Source: an uncultured Prevotellaceae bacterium
Lineage (GTDB): Bacteria > Bacteroidota > Bacteroidia > Bacteroidales > Bacteroidaceae
NCBI GenBank assembly: GCA_902783165.1
Contig: CACZPU010000096.1
Location: 1 to 59,359 of the forward strand
Direction: 5' to 3'
Length of the DNA stretch: 59,359 bases
Made by a program: the position numbers and the translations under genes. Shown here piece by piece: positions 17,039-26,630 of this stretch (positions are counted from its first letter, which is position 1; the number at the start of each line of letters is the position of its first letter). Under the pieces are notes generated by a model. The model had not been told where the DNA came from and searched no databases. It saw nothing but the letters and a program-made list of their open reading frames with translations.

Positions 17039-18355
17039 TTATTTTTTAGGATTATACCGTAAGGCGTTTTCGGTTTCAATGGTTACTTTATCCTCGTCGA
17101 GCATAGCTCTGTCCAACGAGAACGTTTCGATGAAGAACTCGTATACAGCATTTCGCTTGTTGGGACCGAAATCGTGACGCTCCTTGGGAAGATGGATGTT
17201 CTTCACATGTTCTTTTTGGTCATAAAAACCATAGATACGTTGCAGATATGGATATTCGCTTTTAGGTGTTTCGCTTGTCCAATCGCCACCGTCACTAACC
17301 ACCATCATTGGTTTAGGGGCGAATGCGGCAGCAAGTTCGGCATTGCATGTTCCTCCACCTGCTAATTGAATGGGCTTTCCGCTTTCGCAAGGACATCCTC
17401 CGTCGAACCAAGCCGACATGCTTACCACAGGACAACTAGCCGTGAAGCGGTTGTCTATTACAGAAAGAAGAACCGTTTGTGTTCCCCCACCGGAACCTCC
17501 ATTAACACCAATGCGTGTTTTGTCGACATCCTTCCGCTGAATCATCCAATCAAGAATCCTGACACCATTAAGAATCTGCATGACATGAGCTTCGCTGGTT
17601 TGGTGTGCTTTAGAGCCAACTTCTTCTTCAGACTCTCCCCATCCCCAAAGGTCATAATCCACGCAAATGGCTCCCATGCGGGCAAGTGTGCCTAGTCGTT
17701 GCTGCTGTACTTTTCCATAGCGCCCGTTTAAGAAATGTCCGTTTGGACAAATAATCAGAGGATATTTCCCCTTCCAAATCTTTTTTAGCTTGCTGTTGGC
17801 TGGTGCATAGATACTTCCCTTGACAGTATGTCCATTCACTGTCTTCATGCAGAAGTTCTGAACAGTGTACCCTTCAAATTTCCGTATTTTTGTTACTTGT
17901 GGAGTTTCATTGCTGCATTTTTCCAAAAGCGGATCAATTTCCAACAATTGGCGTACCTCGCGGCACAAGGAGTCGCGGCGGGCTTCCCATTGTTTCCGAT
18001 TGTTGTAGAGAGAAGAAAGATAGTTGATGAGTTTTCTTCCGTCTTCAGGTTGACGCCGGGGATATTCAAACCGTTTGACCTTCCAAAGGTTTCCTTGTTG
18101 ATAAACGGGTTTGAAATCGAATGGTGAGAGAATATTAGAGAGTGTTTCCTCAACAGAGTATGGACGAATGCGGAAATTTGCATAGGGGAGTTTAAGCCCT
18201 GTAGTGTCCATGTCGTATTTCAGACGGATATTGAATTGTCGCATCACATCTTCCATCACATCGTGCAGCGAACGAGTGAACCTGTTTTCGAATGTTTGTG
18301 CATTGCATCCCAATGTGAGGGAAATAAAAAATGCTATGGTGAATGTTTTTTTCAT
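17039..18355 (-). CDS. Alpha/beta-hydrolase esterase with N-terminal STN-like domain
   Basis: A 438-aa exported protein with signal peptide 1-20. Residues about 22-95 (SLHDVMEDVMRQFNIRLKYD ... SVEETLSNILSPFDF) look like the secretin/TonB short N-terminal (STN) domain, an unusual partner for a hydrolase. Residues about 155-430 are an alpha/beta hydrolase with nucleophile Ser288 (GVNGGSGGGTQT) and His394 (KERHDFGP). A pectin methyl- or acetyl-esterase (the CE19 type would fit) is likely because the flanking genes are GH143-GH142 and GH95, with 6 and 60 nt spacing. Substrate is inference. The glycine-rich GGSGGG nucleophile elbow departs slightly from plain GxSxG but keeps its spacing. Confidence 0.75.
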   Translation of the reverse strand: MKKTFTIAFFISLTLGCNAQTFENRFTRSLHDVMEDVMRQFNIRLKYDMDTTGLKLPYANFRIRPYSVEETLSNILSPFDFKPVYQQGNLWKVKRFEYPRRQPEDGRKLINYLSSLYNNRKQWEARRDSLCREVRQLLEIDPLLEKCSNETPQVTKIRKFEGYTVQNFCMKTVNGHTVKGSIYAPANSKLKKIWKGKYPLIICPNGHFLNGRYGKVQQQRLGTLARMGAICVDYDLWGWGESEEEVGSKAHQTSEAHVMQILNGVRILDWMIQRKDVDKTRIGVNGGSGGGTQTVLLSVIDNRFTASCPVVSMSAWFDGGCPCESGKPIQLAGGGTCNAELAAAFAPKPMMVVSDGGDWTSETPKSEYPYLQRIYGFYDQKEHVKNIHLPKERHDFGPNKRNAVYEFFIETFSLDRAMLDEDKVTIETENALRYNPKK

Positions 18356-18415
18356 TTGTCTTTATTCAAAATCTTTGTTCTAGAAAAATAATCGCGATAA
18401 TTGGGGATACTGCCG

Positions 18416-21400
18416 TCATGGCTTGTATTCTATCTTTCCTAAGTCTTTCCTGTTGGCAACAGCTTTTCCGTCGATTATCAACGACAGTCCACAGCCTTGG
18501 TGATAGCGTTGTCCGTTTTTGTCCCAAACGATGGTCAGGATATGGTTATGATAACGTATTCCATCCAAACAGAAGTAATCCCATTTTCCTTTGGGGATTA
18601 AAGGATTGACCACGATACTGCCATCGGCTTGTGGTCTCAGTCCGGCGATGCCAGTTATCATCAGGTCGTTGAATGTGGAATGGTTATAGTAACGGCTCCG
18701 CTCGCGGTCGCCCATGAGCCATGCCCCATTTTTCTCGTCAAGATATTCCCCGATATAAGGACGGCCTCGATGGTGCTGACTCTCCACGTACAATTCCATC
18801 TGATGGAAGAAAGTGGAATCGGTAAGAATGGGGTTAGGGTAGTCGTTCAGATAGTTTGCCATGGCTGTCAGCGTCTGGCTGCTGGCAAAAGGCCATATTG
18901 CTCCGTCCCATTCACATGTACCTACACCGTGTGAACGGAACTTGGGATGCCTGCGTTCTGCTGTAGTCAGTCCATACGGTGCTGAGAATCCTTTTTCGTC
19001 AAGCACTTGCAGCCATGCTTGATGGTGATCGCTTTGTGCATCGGGCATATGGAAATACCAAGGAATGAAGCCAATGGCCTCCCGGGCACGGGCAAGCGTG
19101 TCGCCTTGGAGCGTTTCATAGAATTTGTCTTCGCTGTTCCAAAGCTTTTTGTCGCACAATTCTTTGAGGGCGGTTGCTTCCGATTCGTAAACAGCAGCTT
19201 TCTCATTATCTCCGAAGAGCTTGTTCATCTTTGACAGAGCCATGGCATTTCCATACATATAGCTGTTGATGGTGGGACGTGCATATTGCTTTTTCCGTGC
19301 ACCACTGATACTTTCTTCCATGCCGTCGCGCACGTCCTCTTGCCAGTATAGTCCGCTCTTCAGCTGATGACTGCCTTTCCAATAGGCGTATTCGTTTTCT
19401 AAGCTTGGCATCAAGGATTTCAGGAACGCTCTGTCACCAGTTACTTTGTAAGCTTCGAAAATGGCGGCAGGATTCCATGAGCTGAATTTTTCCATTTTGC
19501 TCATGGGCTTCCCATTGTTTCCGAAATACCAGGTACGCAGAATTTGGTGCAAGTAAGTGGTGTCACGCAACCACCTGCTCTCCATGACATGATGTCCGAT
19601 GGCACACGCAATGAGGTTGTATTTGTCGGCATAAGAACGTTGGATAAGAAATTCTGTCATTCCGTAGCCAACAGGAGTTTGCTTGATGTGCTTGCGGAGT
19701 GTCCACCAACGGTAGTAGTACATTTCTTCCATATTCTTTTGTGGACAGTCGAACAGAGGAATATTGTTGCGCATCCATTCGGAAGACTTGGCGTTAGGAA
19801 TGGCATTGGCGATGTTTTCGTCTTCCATTCCATTAAAGTAATCAGCATAGTGAGAATAATTGTCGTAAGAAAGCACTTGCTGACAATTGCCATCAATATC
19901 CTTCGTCTTGACGTCGGAGATGTAGAAAACAGCCATTTCATCGATCTCATCAGCGCGAGGCATGTCTTCAGTTTGGTCGGCCGGAGTGTTGATGTCGGGT
20001 TTGTCGAAAGGCATTCCCGTCCGGAAGACAATGCGCGAAACGCTCTCCACGGGTGTGTCGTATTGGCGTTCGCATGCTTTTACTCCATTGAGATAATAAA
20101 TGGCTCGGTGGAGGGAAGCCGAAAGAATGGCCTTGATACGATAATCTTCGTTGGCATTGTAACCTTTTTTGATGGTGCCGTAGCGTGGGCCACCTTTCAC
20201 TTTAATGGTGTTCTCGTTGTCGAAGACAATTCGCGAACATACGTTTCCTGCATCGTCAACAAATTCGATGTCCAATTCTCCGTGATTGTTCTGTTGCGGC
20301 TTTATCGTGAATTCCACTTCAAGTTCCTTGGTGTTAGGAATCATTCTTTCCAGTTTGGCATAGTCGTACGGGTCCTTGTCGGCAAGAGTTATATGGTGGC
20401 CGTCCAGTGTGACAGGCGCAAACAAAGGTGAATAGATATTCCAGTCGGTCATGTCTGCTAGTTTGGCATATGTGTTGAACGGTTCTTTGGCATGTGCAGT
20501 TGCATGAAGACGCACGGGGACGGGGATTCTCGATACCCACATATCCTCTTTGTTGTTGCTGTATGTCACCCACAAATGGCCGTCGCTTGGCGCCTCATTG
20601 CATTCCTGGATACCTCTGACGTATTGCGGACCATAATTTTTGTAGCCTCCTCCGTGCCGTTCAGGTGTCACTTCGCCGTTGACCAACGATAATGTGGTGT
20701 ATTCCAAACCGTCCTTGCTCAGAGATATTGCCAACGGCCAACGGTACTCTGCAGGATTGTACACAGTTGCATAGGTGCCGTCACTGAGACGTTGTCCCCA
20801 AATTTTTCCTGTGCTATTCACAAAGCCTGGAGCTCGTTCCACGGGTTGCCTCCAAGTGTTTCCTCCATCATTGCTGACGCTCTGTAATGCATGTTTCCAA
20901 AGCGCAACTTTCCTTCCGTCGGGTAGAGTGTACCCACTAAAGGCCTTATAGTCTTTGTTGAGCGGGATGATGGGGTCGCCCTTATCAGCTTCTTCCACCC
21001 ACTGCATACGAATCATAGGGTTGGCAAGAATTTCATCACAGGCCTTGACAAACATCTTGTCTTTCGCCTTTTTGTAGTAAGGATAGTCAGTGTTCTTCTC
21101 GTTGAAGTCGTGGTTGTAATAGATGAAATAAATAGGGCCAAAGGTTCCGTCTTTTTTCACTTGGCGAACCACTCGTCCCACACCATTTCCATCGTTGGGG
21201 TGATCTTTTGGTGTGAGCGCAATACCATAATTGCCCATGGCAATCAGCATGGACTGTTTGTTCTGACTCTTTTTGCCTTTATTTTTTTCTTGATAATTGT
21301 AGACGTACCATCCTACGCGGTGGTGCATCACAGCCTGCAAGTTCTTTGCAGAAATGCCAGGCAGCGATTCCTTGGTAAATCCGTCAGGCACATTGTATGG

Positions 21401-21748
21401 TGGGAACAACTCTACAGGTTTGCTCCATGTGTAGCCGTCGTCAGAAATCTGAAGCATGGTTTTTCCTGGTGGTTGGTGTTCGTTGCGCGGATCAGTAAGG
21501 TAGTGCATGTAGAATTTGCCGTTCCAGAATGCAATCATCGGTTGGTGGTTATATGTCCAGGGTACCGCTGCCCGCATGGTCTGTATACTATGCACACCCA
21601 CGACAGGTTTCAACCCGCCGTCGTGGCGAGATGGTGTAGCCACCGTCTTGCCTGTGTAGTGTACCACGTCGTTTTTTACAGTCTGCGCCAGCAAAAGGCT
21701 GGTTGAGGTGAATAGCGCCCCCCATAAAACGATTAATCTTCTCTTCAT
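18416..21748 (-). CDS. GH143-GH142-like bifunctional RG-II hydrolase
   Basis: A 1110-aa exported protein with signal peptide 1-21. Residues about 60-440 form a sialidase-like beta-propeller (repeated sequences such as QISDDGYTWSKP and SVSNDGGNTWRQP). Residues about 450-640 form a jelly-roll-like segment. Residues about 690-1090 are an alpha/alpha six-hairpin domain (SSWNPAAIFEAYKVTGD, TCEWDGAIWPFASSQTLTAM). This order and length match the bacteroidal rhamnogalacturonan II enzyme whose N-half removes DHA (GH143) and C-half removes beta-L-arabinofuranose (GH142). It is the first gene of the operon leading to the esterase and GH95. No TAnnTTTG box was found in the 133 nt upstream. The family call rests on architecture recall. 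Confidence 0.75.
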   Translation of the reverse strand: MKRRLIVLWGALFTSTSLLLAQTVKNDVVHYTGKTVATPSRHDGGLKPVVGVHSIQTMRAAVPWTYNHQPMIAFWNGKFYMHYLTDPRNEHQPPGKTMLQISDDGYTWSKPVELFPPYNVPDGFTKESLPGISAKNLQAVMHHRVGWYVYNYQEKNKGKKSQNKQSMLIAMGNYGIALTPKDHPNDGNGVGRVVRQVKKDGTFGPIYFIYYNHDFNEKNTDYPYYKKAKDKMFVKACDEILANPMIRMQWVEEADKGDPIIPLNKDYKAFSGYTLPDGRKVALWKHALQSVSNDGGNTWRQPVERAPGFVNSTGKIWGQRLSDGTYATVYNPAEYRWPLAISLSKDGLEYTTLSLVNGEVTPERHGGGYKNYGPQYVRGIQECNEAPSDGHLWVTYSNNKEDMWVSRIPVPVRLHATAHAKEPFNTYAKLADMTDWNIYSPLFAPVTLDGHHITLADKDPYDYAKLERMIPNTKELEVEFTIKPQQNNHGELDIEFVDDAGNVCSRIVFDNENTIKVKGGPRYGTIKKGYNANEDYRIKAILSASLHRAIYYLNGVKACERQYDTPVESVSRIVFRTGMPFDKPDINTPADQTEDMPRADEIDEMAVFYISDVKTKDIDGNCQQVLSYDNYSHYADYFNGMEDENIANAIPNAKSSEWMRNNIPLFDCPQKNMEEMYYYRWWTLRKHIKQTPVGYGMTEFLIQRSYADKYNLIACAIGHHVMESRWLRDTTYLHQILRTWYFGNNGKPMSKMEKFSSWNPAAIFEAYKVTGDRAFLKSLMPSLENEYAYWKGSHQLKSGLYWQEDVRDGMEESISGARKKQYARPTINSYMYGNAMALSKMNKLFGDNEKAAVYESEATALKELCDKKLWNSEDKFYETLQGDTLARAREAIGFIPWYFHMPDAQSDHHQAWLQVLDEKGFSAPYGLTTAERRHPKFRSHGVGTCEWDGAIWPFASSQTLTAMANYLNDYPNPILTDSTFFHQMELYVESQHHRGRPYIGEYLDEKNGAWLMGDRERSRYYNHSTFNDLMITGIAGLRPQADGSIVVNPLIPKGKWDYFCLDGIRYHNHILTIVWDKNGQRYHQGCGLSLIIDGKAVANRKDLGKIEYKP

Positions 21749-21845
21749 AACTATTGAATTTTCTTTAATAATGACGCGCGCGAAATCATTTTGTAATCAT
21801 AAGTAAAAAAATGAGGAAAATGTTAGGAAAATCATTTTTTTATTG

Positions 21846-21853
21846 TACTTTTG
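21846..21853 (+). promoter_or_regulatory. -7 box TACTTTTG upstream of the DUF3332 gene
   Basis: TACTTTTG ends 29 nt before the ATG at 21882. A weak TTAGG at 21823-21827 lies at -33 distance. Predicted leader about 24 nt. Confidence 0.55.
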
Positions 21854-21881
21854 CAGTTGTTTAAACTAAAAAATAAAGATT

Positions 21882-22439
21882 ATGTATAGCAAAACATTCA
21901 AATCAGTGATTTTGGCAATGGTAGGTGCCATTGTCATGAGTTCTTGTATTGGCAGCTTCCAACTTTGGAATAATGTGAAGGATTGGAATAGTGGCATTTC
22001 CAGCAGCAAGTTCATCAACGAGGTTATCTTTATTGCTCTGAATATAGTACCTGTGTATGAAATCTGCTATCTGGCTGATGTGCTGGTTTTCAATTCAATA
22101 GAATTCTGGACAGGTGACAATCCAATTGCCAAGAATGTTGGTAAGACTCAGCAAGTAATGGGTAGCGATGGCAAAATGTACGCTGTAACTAACTTGAAAG
22201 ATGGATATGAGATAAAGAATGACCTTGGTGAGATTGTTGAGTTCAAATATGACAAAAAGGAACGCGTGTGGAGCGTTAATACCGAGAACGGAACAGTTAA
22301 GTTGCTGAAGGTAAAAGACAACAACACTGCTGAACTTTATTTGCAGAACGGAAAGTCGATGGACATCACTCTTGATGCCCAAGGCGTATATGCTGCCCGT
22401 ATGGCAGTGAACGGTGGTCTTTTCTTTGCCAATCGTTAA
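21882..22439 (+). CDS. DUF3332 family lipoprotein
   Basis: A 185-aa protein with a lipobox ending at VMSSC. A hydrophobic stretch (EVIFIALNIVPVYEICYLADVLVFNSIEFWTGDNP) matches the conserved core of DUF3332, followed by a beta-rich C-terminal half (GSDGKMYAVTNLKDGYEIKNDL). The family occurs in Bacteroidetes and Proteobacteria and has no known function. It stands alone between the divergent GH143-GH142 gene and the convergent M16 gene, whose stop is only 4 nt away with no hairpin between. Confidence 0.85.
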   Translation: MYSKTFKSVILAMVGAIVMSSCIGSFQLWNNVKDWNSGISSSKFINEVIFIALNIVPVYEICYLADVLVFNSIEFWTGDNPIAKNVGKTQQVMGSDGKMYAVTNLKDGYEIKNDLGEIVEFKYDKKERVWSVNTENGTVKLLKVKDNNTAELYLQNGKSMDITLDAQGVYAARMAVNGGLFFANR

Positions 22440-22442
22440 CCG

Positions 22443-23726
22443 TTACACATACATGAGCGTGACCATTCGTCGCGGATTGAATATCTCCTGTGCAATGTCT
22501 TGTATTTGTGCAGGAGATATTTCGTCTATTTGGGCAAACAGTTGGTTGATGTTCTTCTCTTTGTCTCGATGAAGGTAATTCTTGCCAAAGTCGAGTGCAA
22601 AGTTTTCCCTGTTGTCACAGGCAATGGCAATCTGTCCCTTAATTTGTTGTTTGGCGGCTTGCAACTGTCGTTCGGAAAGCTGTTGCTGCATTAGTTTGTC
22701 CAATTCACGATTCACTAGTCGCAGGCATCTTTTAATGTCTTTCTGGTCGCAACCGAAATAGGTGCACCACATGCCCGTGTCACTATAACTTACCATGCTG
22801 CTGTCCACTGTGTAAACCAAGGCATTCCTTTCGCGGAGAGCAAGCCCCAGACGGGCGCTCATGCCCGGACCGCCCACCATGTTGTTCAACAAATAGAGGG
22901 GAATGCGTTTTGGACTTGTGAAATCGTAGGCTCGCGTTCCTATCAAAACATGTGCCTGATGTGTTGACCTGTCGCGGATGAAAGGCGATTGGGTGACAAG
23001 TTCCTCAACAGGGTGTAAACCCACTTTGAAGGAATCATCCCTTTTCTCACCGAATGTGTTTACTTTTGATTTCTCGTGAATGAGCGTTTCTGATAAACCT
23101 TTTTCAACACTCCTCACCAATCGGTCGAAATCTATATCGCCATAGACAAAGAAGATGGCATTGTCGGGTCGGTAGTATTTTTGAGTGAATCTCAAGGCGT
23201 CGGCAGTGGTATAGGTTCGGAGCCGTTTCTCATTCCCCAAGATGTTATGTCCCAAAGGATGGCCTTCAAACAGAATATTCTCGAATTCATCGAAGATGAG
23301 TTCTGCCGGAGAATCATTATAACTCTCTATTTCATCGCAGATGACATCCGTTTCCTTGTCTATTTCTGTTTGCGGATAGATGCTGTTGAATACAATGTCG
23401 CAGAGCAAATCGATAGCACGCGGCAGATACTCTTTGGCAATGGCAGCGTAGTAAACGGTGTCCTCCTTGTTGGTGAACGCATTGATATCGCCACCCACGC
23501 GCTCCAAGCATCTGATTACCTGCAGTGATGTTCTCCTACGTGTTCCTTTAAAGGTGGTGTGCTCGCAGAAATGGGCAAGACCCTCTTCGGTCGACAGTTC
23601 GTGACGGGCGCCTGCAGCAATCTGGAATCCACAGTATGCCACCTTCCCCATGCAGGGCAAATGGATGATGCGTAGGCCGTTAGGCAGTGTGGTGGTGTTA
23701 TATGTACCCCCCATGTCACTTTTCAT
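22443..23726 (-). CDS. M16 family zinc metallopeptidase
   Basis: A 427-aa peptidase of the insulinase/mitochondrial-processing-peptidase family. The start at 23726 (MKSDMGG) is preferred because it lies directly behind the stop of the regulator gene; longer readings run into that gene. The zinc site is the inverted motif His52-x-x-Glu55-His56 (HFCEH) with Glu132 as the third ligand 76 residues later (ICDEIESYNDSP). No signal peptide is visible, so it may act in the cytoplasm, unlike many secreted M16 proteins. One nucleotide separates it from the regulator gene, so the two are almost certainly co-transcribed and translationally coupled. Confidence 0.9.
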   Translation of the reverse strand: MKSDMGGTYNTTTLPNGLRIIHLPCMGKVAYCGFQIAAGARHELSTEEGLAHFCEHTTFKGTRRRTSLQVIRCLERVGGDINAFTNKEDTVYYAAIAKEYLPRAIDLLCDIVFNSIYPQTEIDKETDVICDEIESYNDSPAELIFDEFENILFEGHPLGHNILGNEKRLRTYTTADALRFTQKYYRPDNAIFFVYGDIDFDRLVRSVEKGLSETLIHEKSKVNTFGEKRDDSFKVGLHPVEELVTQSPFIRDRSTHQAHVLIGTRAYDFTSPKRIPLYLLNNMVGGPGMSARLGLALRERNALVYTVDSSMVSYSDTGMWCTYFGCDQKDIKRCLRLVNRELDKLMQQQLSERQLQAAKQQIKGQIAIACDNRENFALDFGKNYLHRDKEKNINQLFAQIDEISPAQIQDIAQEIFNPRRMVTLMYV

Positions 23727-23727
23727 G

Positions 23728-26529
23728 TCATTTCGTCTTGCTGCCATTCCCTTTTCTGCATTGTGTTGGCGAAATGCCGTAAGCCTGCTTGAAGCTTCGT
23801 GCAAAATAACTATTATCGTCGAATCCGCAAGAAAGAGCAACGTCTCCGATGGGCATCGTTGTGGTGAGAATTTGTGTCTTTGCCTTTTCCAGTCTTATTT
23901 GAGTGATGAAAGCCCCAATGGACAATCCCGTGATGTTCTTCACTTTACGGTTCAGCTGGGAGTAGCTCATGCACATGTCGTTTGCCAGTGACGACGTTGA
24001 GAAATCTTTTTCGCCGATCCTTTCCTGTATGCGTTCAGTGAGAGACACAACGAATGGGCGGTCGGAAGGATTGATTTCTATATTATCCTCTGCGTAGGAC
24101 ATGTCATCAGCGTGCTCCTGTTTTCCTCCCAGCAGTTCTCTTCTGATTTTCTCTCTTAGCAGATGGCGGCGTTCCAACAGCCTATGAATATGCGAATAGA
24201 GTTCTTCTGCCAGGAAAGGTTTAGTGAGATAAGCATCTGCCCCTGCATCCACCCCTGCCAGTCGGTCTTCTTCGCGTGTGCGTGCAGAAATGATGATGAA
24301 CGGAATATGGTTCAAGTCTTCCGTGTTTCTAATGCGGCGGCACAACTCATACCCGTCCATGTTGGGCATCATGATATCCGAGATGATAAGGTCGGGAACA
24401 GTTCTCTCCGCCTTTGCCAGCGCCTCCACGCCGTCATTAGCCGTCAGCACGTTGTAACTATCCTTCAGCAAGGAGTAGACATATTTTGAAATGTCGGCAT
24501 TGTCTTCCACCACGAGAATTGTCTCCTTGTCTTGCTGCATCCCATTCCCCTTTTCTCGGAGCTGTTTCCTGTCGGTATTGTCATTCATCAGGTCGGTATA
24601 TCCAGCACTTTCCTTCATGATAGCTTCCTCTTTCCAACCTACTGAATTCCAAGGCTTTGTCACCACCCCCTCGCGTTTCAACGGCAGTGTCAAACAGACC
24701 AAAGCCCCTCCCTGCTTGTTGTTGCTGGCGGTTATTTCCCCGCCAATCAATCTAACAATCTGTTTCACATAGTTCAATCCAATGCCCGATCCTTTCACGG
24801 TCTTGTTCTTGTTGTTGCTGCCTTGGTAGAACATATCAAATATGTAGGGAAGCTCATCGGGAGGGAATCCGCACCCTGTATCGCTTATTTTCAGCAGAAG
24901 ATTATGCCCACGGGTGTCTATGGCAACGGTGATGTTGCCCCCAGGGGGTGTGAACTTGATGGAGTTGCCGATGATGTTTCGAAGTATTTTTGCAGTGAAC
25001 TCTTCAACGAAATCCATTTGTATGTCGTTTGTCGCTGTCTTTAGGTCGAGGGTGATTCCTTCCAAAGCGGCATATTGTCGGTAGCTTTCCATCGCCATCT
25101 TGATATAGAGAACAATGTTGCCTGTCACCCAATTCTCGTTTTCGGCCTTGTTCATCATGATGCGTGAGATGTCGAGCAGCTGGTTAACTAGTGACAACAA
25201 TGTACTACTCTGCTTCTCTATGGTAGTCAGTGTGTCGGGCATATCCTGTGGATTCACTTTTTTCTCTTTCAGTTGATGTACCAGCCCAATGATGATGGTG
25301 ATAGGTGTTCGGAATTCGTGTGTGAGATTTGTGAAGAAGGTGTTGCGCATGTTTTCCATTCGTTTCATAGAGTGGTTGCTCTTTGTTCGAAGTCGAAGGG
25401 CATAGAACATGAACAACAGAACAGTTCCAATCAATGCTAAGATGATGATGGAAACAATGAGAATGACATGTTTTTGCTTCAACTGTTCTTCGAAGGACAT
25501 CTTCATCTGCTCCAAATCCTTGCGTCCTTTTTGCCGTTCATAGTTTAGGCGGAGCGACTGCATCTTGTCGATGTTTTTCTCGTTGACAATGCTGTCGTTG
25601 ATGTCGTTGGCCTTTTTGTAGTAGACGAGTGCTTGTTGGGGGTTCCCTTTGGTTTCCTCGTATTCGGAAAGAAGACGGTAGATACTGGCCACGTGCTCTC
25701 TTGAACGGATGCTCTGAGCAGTGGCAAGCGACTCATTTATAAAGTTGATGGCAAGATGTGGATGGTTCATTTTCATATGGACACGTGCCAACGCGACAGA
25801 CGATTCCAGCTGGTGCCACTTGTCGTCGCTCTCTGACATGATGCGATAGGCAATGGCATATTCCTGAAGTGCTTTGTCATATTGTAGCTTGTTCTCTGCG
25901 ATTCTTCCAAAGTGATTGTGGCAGAGTGAAATGCCTAAATTGCTTTTAGCCTTTGTATTGAATTCAAGCGACTTGTTATAGTACCACAAAGCTGAATCGA
26001 TGTTGCCAATGTTTTCCTTGATGCTGCCTATGTTGGCATAGTTGATGGCCATGCCCAAGTCGCTTTTTAGTTCTTTTTCACCTTCCAAGGCCCGTCGGAA
26101 CACGCGCTCAGCGTTAGTGTTGTCGCCAAGGGAAAGTTGTATGTTACCGATACCATTCAGCGAGATAACCACGTTCTTGCGGTTTTGAAAAGCTGTGTCT
26201 TTTGCCATTGCTTCGCTATAGCGCAGCCCTTCATAGTGGTGGGTAAGCGCTTCATCGAGCAATCCCATTCGCCGGAGGTCGGTTCCGACATTGTTATTCG
26301 CCTTGATGATGTTCAGTGTGTCGCCTATCTCCATGGCAATTTTCAAGGCTTCCTGATGAGTTTTCAACGCGTTCATGAAGTCGGAGTGCTCGCGTAGCTC
26401 CTTGCCTTGGGTAATCATCTGCTCCACGGAGTCGCTTTTCTGCGCTCTTTGCTGCTTGCTTAACCCTCCTTTGCAACCTAACAGTAAAGTTGCTATCGCC
26501 AAGAGTATGATAGGAAAATGTTTATTCAT
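23728..26529 (-). CDS. Hybrid two-component system regulator with TPR sensor domain
   Basis: A 933-aa one-protein signalling system. The N-terminal signal ends in LLLGC. Residues about 40-340 are tetratricopeptide repeats placed in the periplasm, ending in a coiled coil. Then come one membrane helix (355-377), HisKA with phospho-acceptor His404 (NLTHEFRTP), HATPase_c (DTGCGF, GSGIGL), a receiver domain with Asp718 (ISDIMMPNMDGYE) and an AraC-type HTH (about 835-930). Most bacteroidal hybrid regulators of glycan loci sense with beta-propeller Y_Y_Y modules; this one uses TPRs and so may watch another signal. It is divergent from the surface-protein operon (672 nt apart), shares a transcript with the M16 gene, and has a near-perfect promoter. 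Confidence 0.93.
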   Translation of the reverse strand: MNKHFPIILLAIATLLLGCKGGLSKQQRAQKSDSVEQMITQGKELREHSDFMNALKTHQEALKIAMEIGDTLNIIKANNNVGTDLRRMGLLDEALTHHYEGLRYSEAMAKDTAFQNRKNVVISLNGIGNIQLSLGDNTNAERVFRRALEGEKELKSDLGMAINYANIGSIKENIGNIDSALWYYNKSLEFNTKAKSNLGISLCHNHFGRIAENKLQYDKALQEYAIAYRIMSESDDKWHQLESSVALARVHMKMNHPHLAINFINESLATAQSIRSREHVASIYRLLSEYEETKGNPQQALVYYKKANDINDSIVNEKNIDKMQSLRLNYERQKGRKDLEQMKMSFEEQLKQKHVILIVSIIILALIGTVLLFMFYALRLRTKSNHSMKRMENMRNTFFTNLTHEFRTPITIIIGLVHQLKEKKVNPQDMPDTLTTIEKQSSTLLSLVNQLLDISRIMMNKAENENWVTGNIVLYIKMAMESYRQYAALEGITLDLKTATNDIQMDFVEEFTAKILRNIIGNSIKFTPPGGNITVAIDTRGHNLLLKISDTGCGFPPDELPYIFDMFYQGSNNKNKTVKGSGIGLNYVKQIVRLIGGEITASNNKQGGALVCLTLPLKREGVVTKPWNSVGWKEEAIMKESAGYTDLMNDNTDRKQLREKGNGMQQDKETILVVEDNADISKYVYSLLKDSYNVLTANDGVEALAKAERTVPDLIISDIMMPNMDGYELCRRIRNTEDLNHIPFIIISARTREEDRLAGVDAGADAYLTKPFLAEELYSHIHRLLERRHLLREKIRRELLGGKQEHADDMSYAEDNIEINPSDRPFVVSLTERIQERIGEKDFSTSSLANDMCMSYSQLNRKVKNITGLSIGAFITQIRLEKAKTQILTTTMPIGDVALSCGFDDNSYFARSFKQAYGISPTQCRKGNGSKTK

Positions 26530-26598
26530 TTAGGCGGTCCTTTCTGAAATAGTTGTTTATGGGTACCGGCTTCGGTTGTTTGAAAGCCTTTTCTTGGG

Positions 26599-26630
26599 CA
26601 AAATTACACAAATCGGCCGACTCGTCCAAA
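26599..26630 (-). promoter_or_regulatory. Promoter of the hybrid regulator-M16 operon
   Basis: On the minus strand TTTGG (26626-26630) is followed after 19 nt by TAATTTTG (26599-26606). The predicted leader is about 65 nt to the ATG at 26529. Confidence 0.7.

Noticed and set aside
19544-20431. 295-codon plus-strand frame opposite the GH143-GH142-like gene
   Set aside because: Shadow of a long intact minus-strand gene.
23727-23840. Upstream start for the M16 peptidase
   Set aside because: It would overlap the DNA-binding domain end of the regulator gene; MKSDMGG directly after that stop fits the family length.
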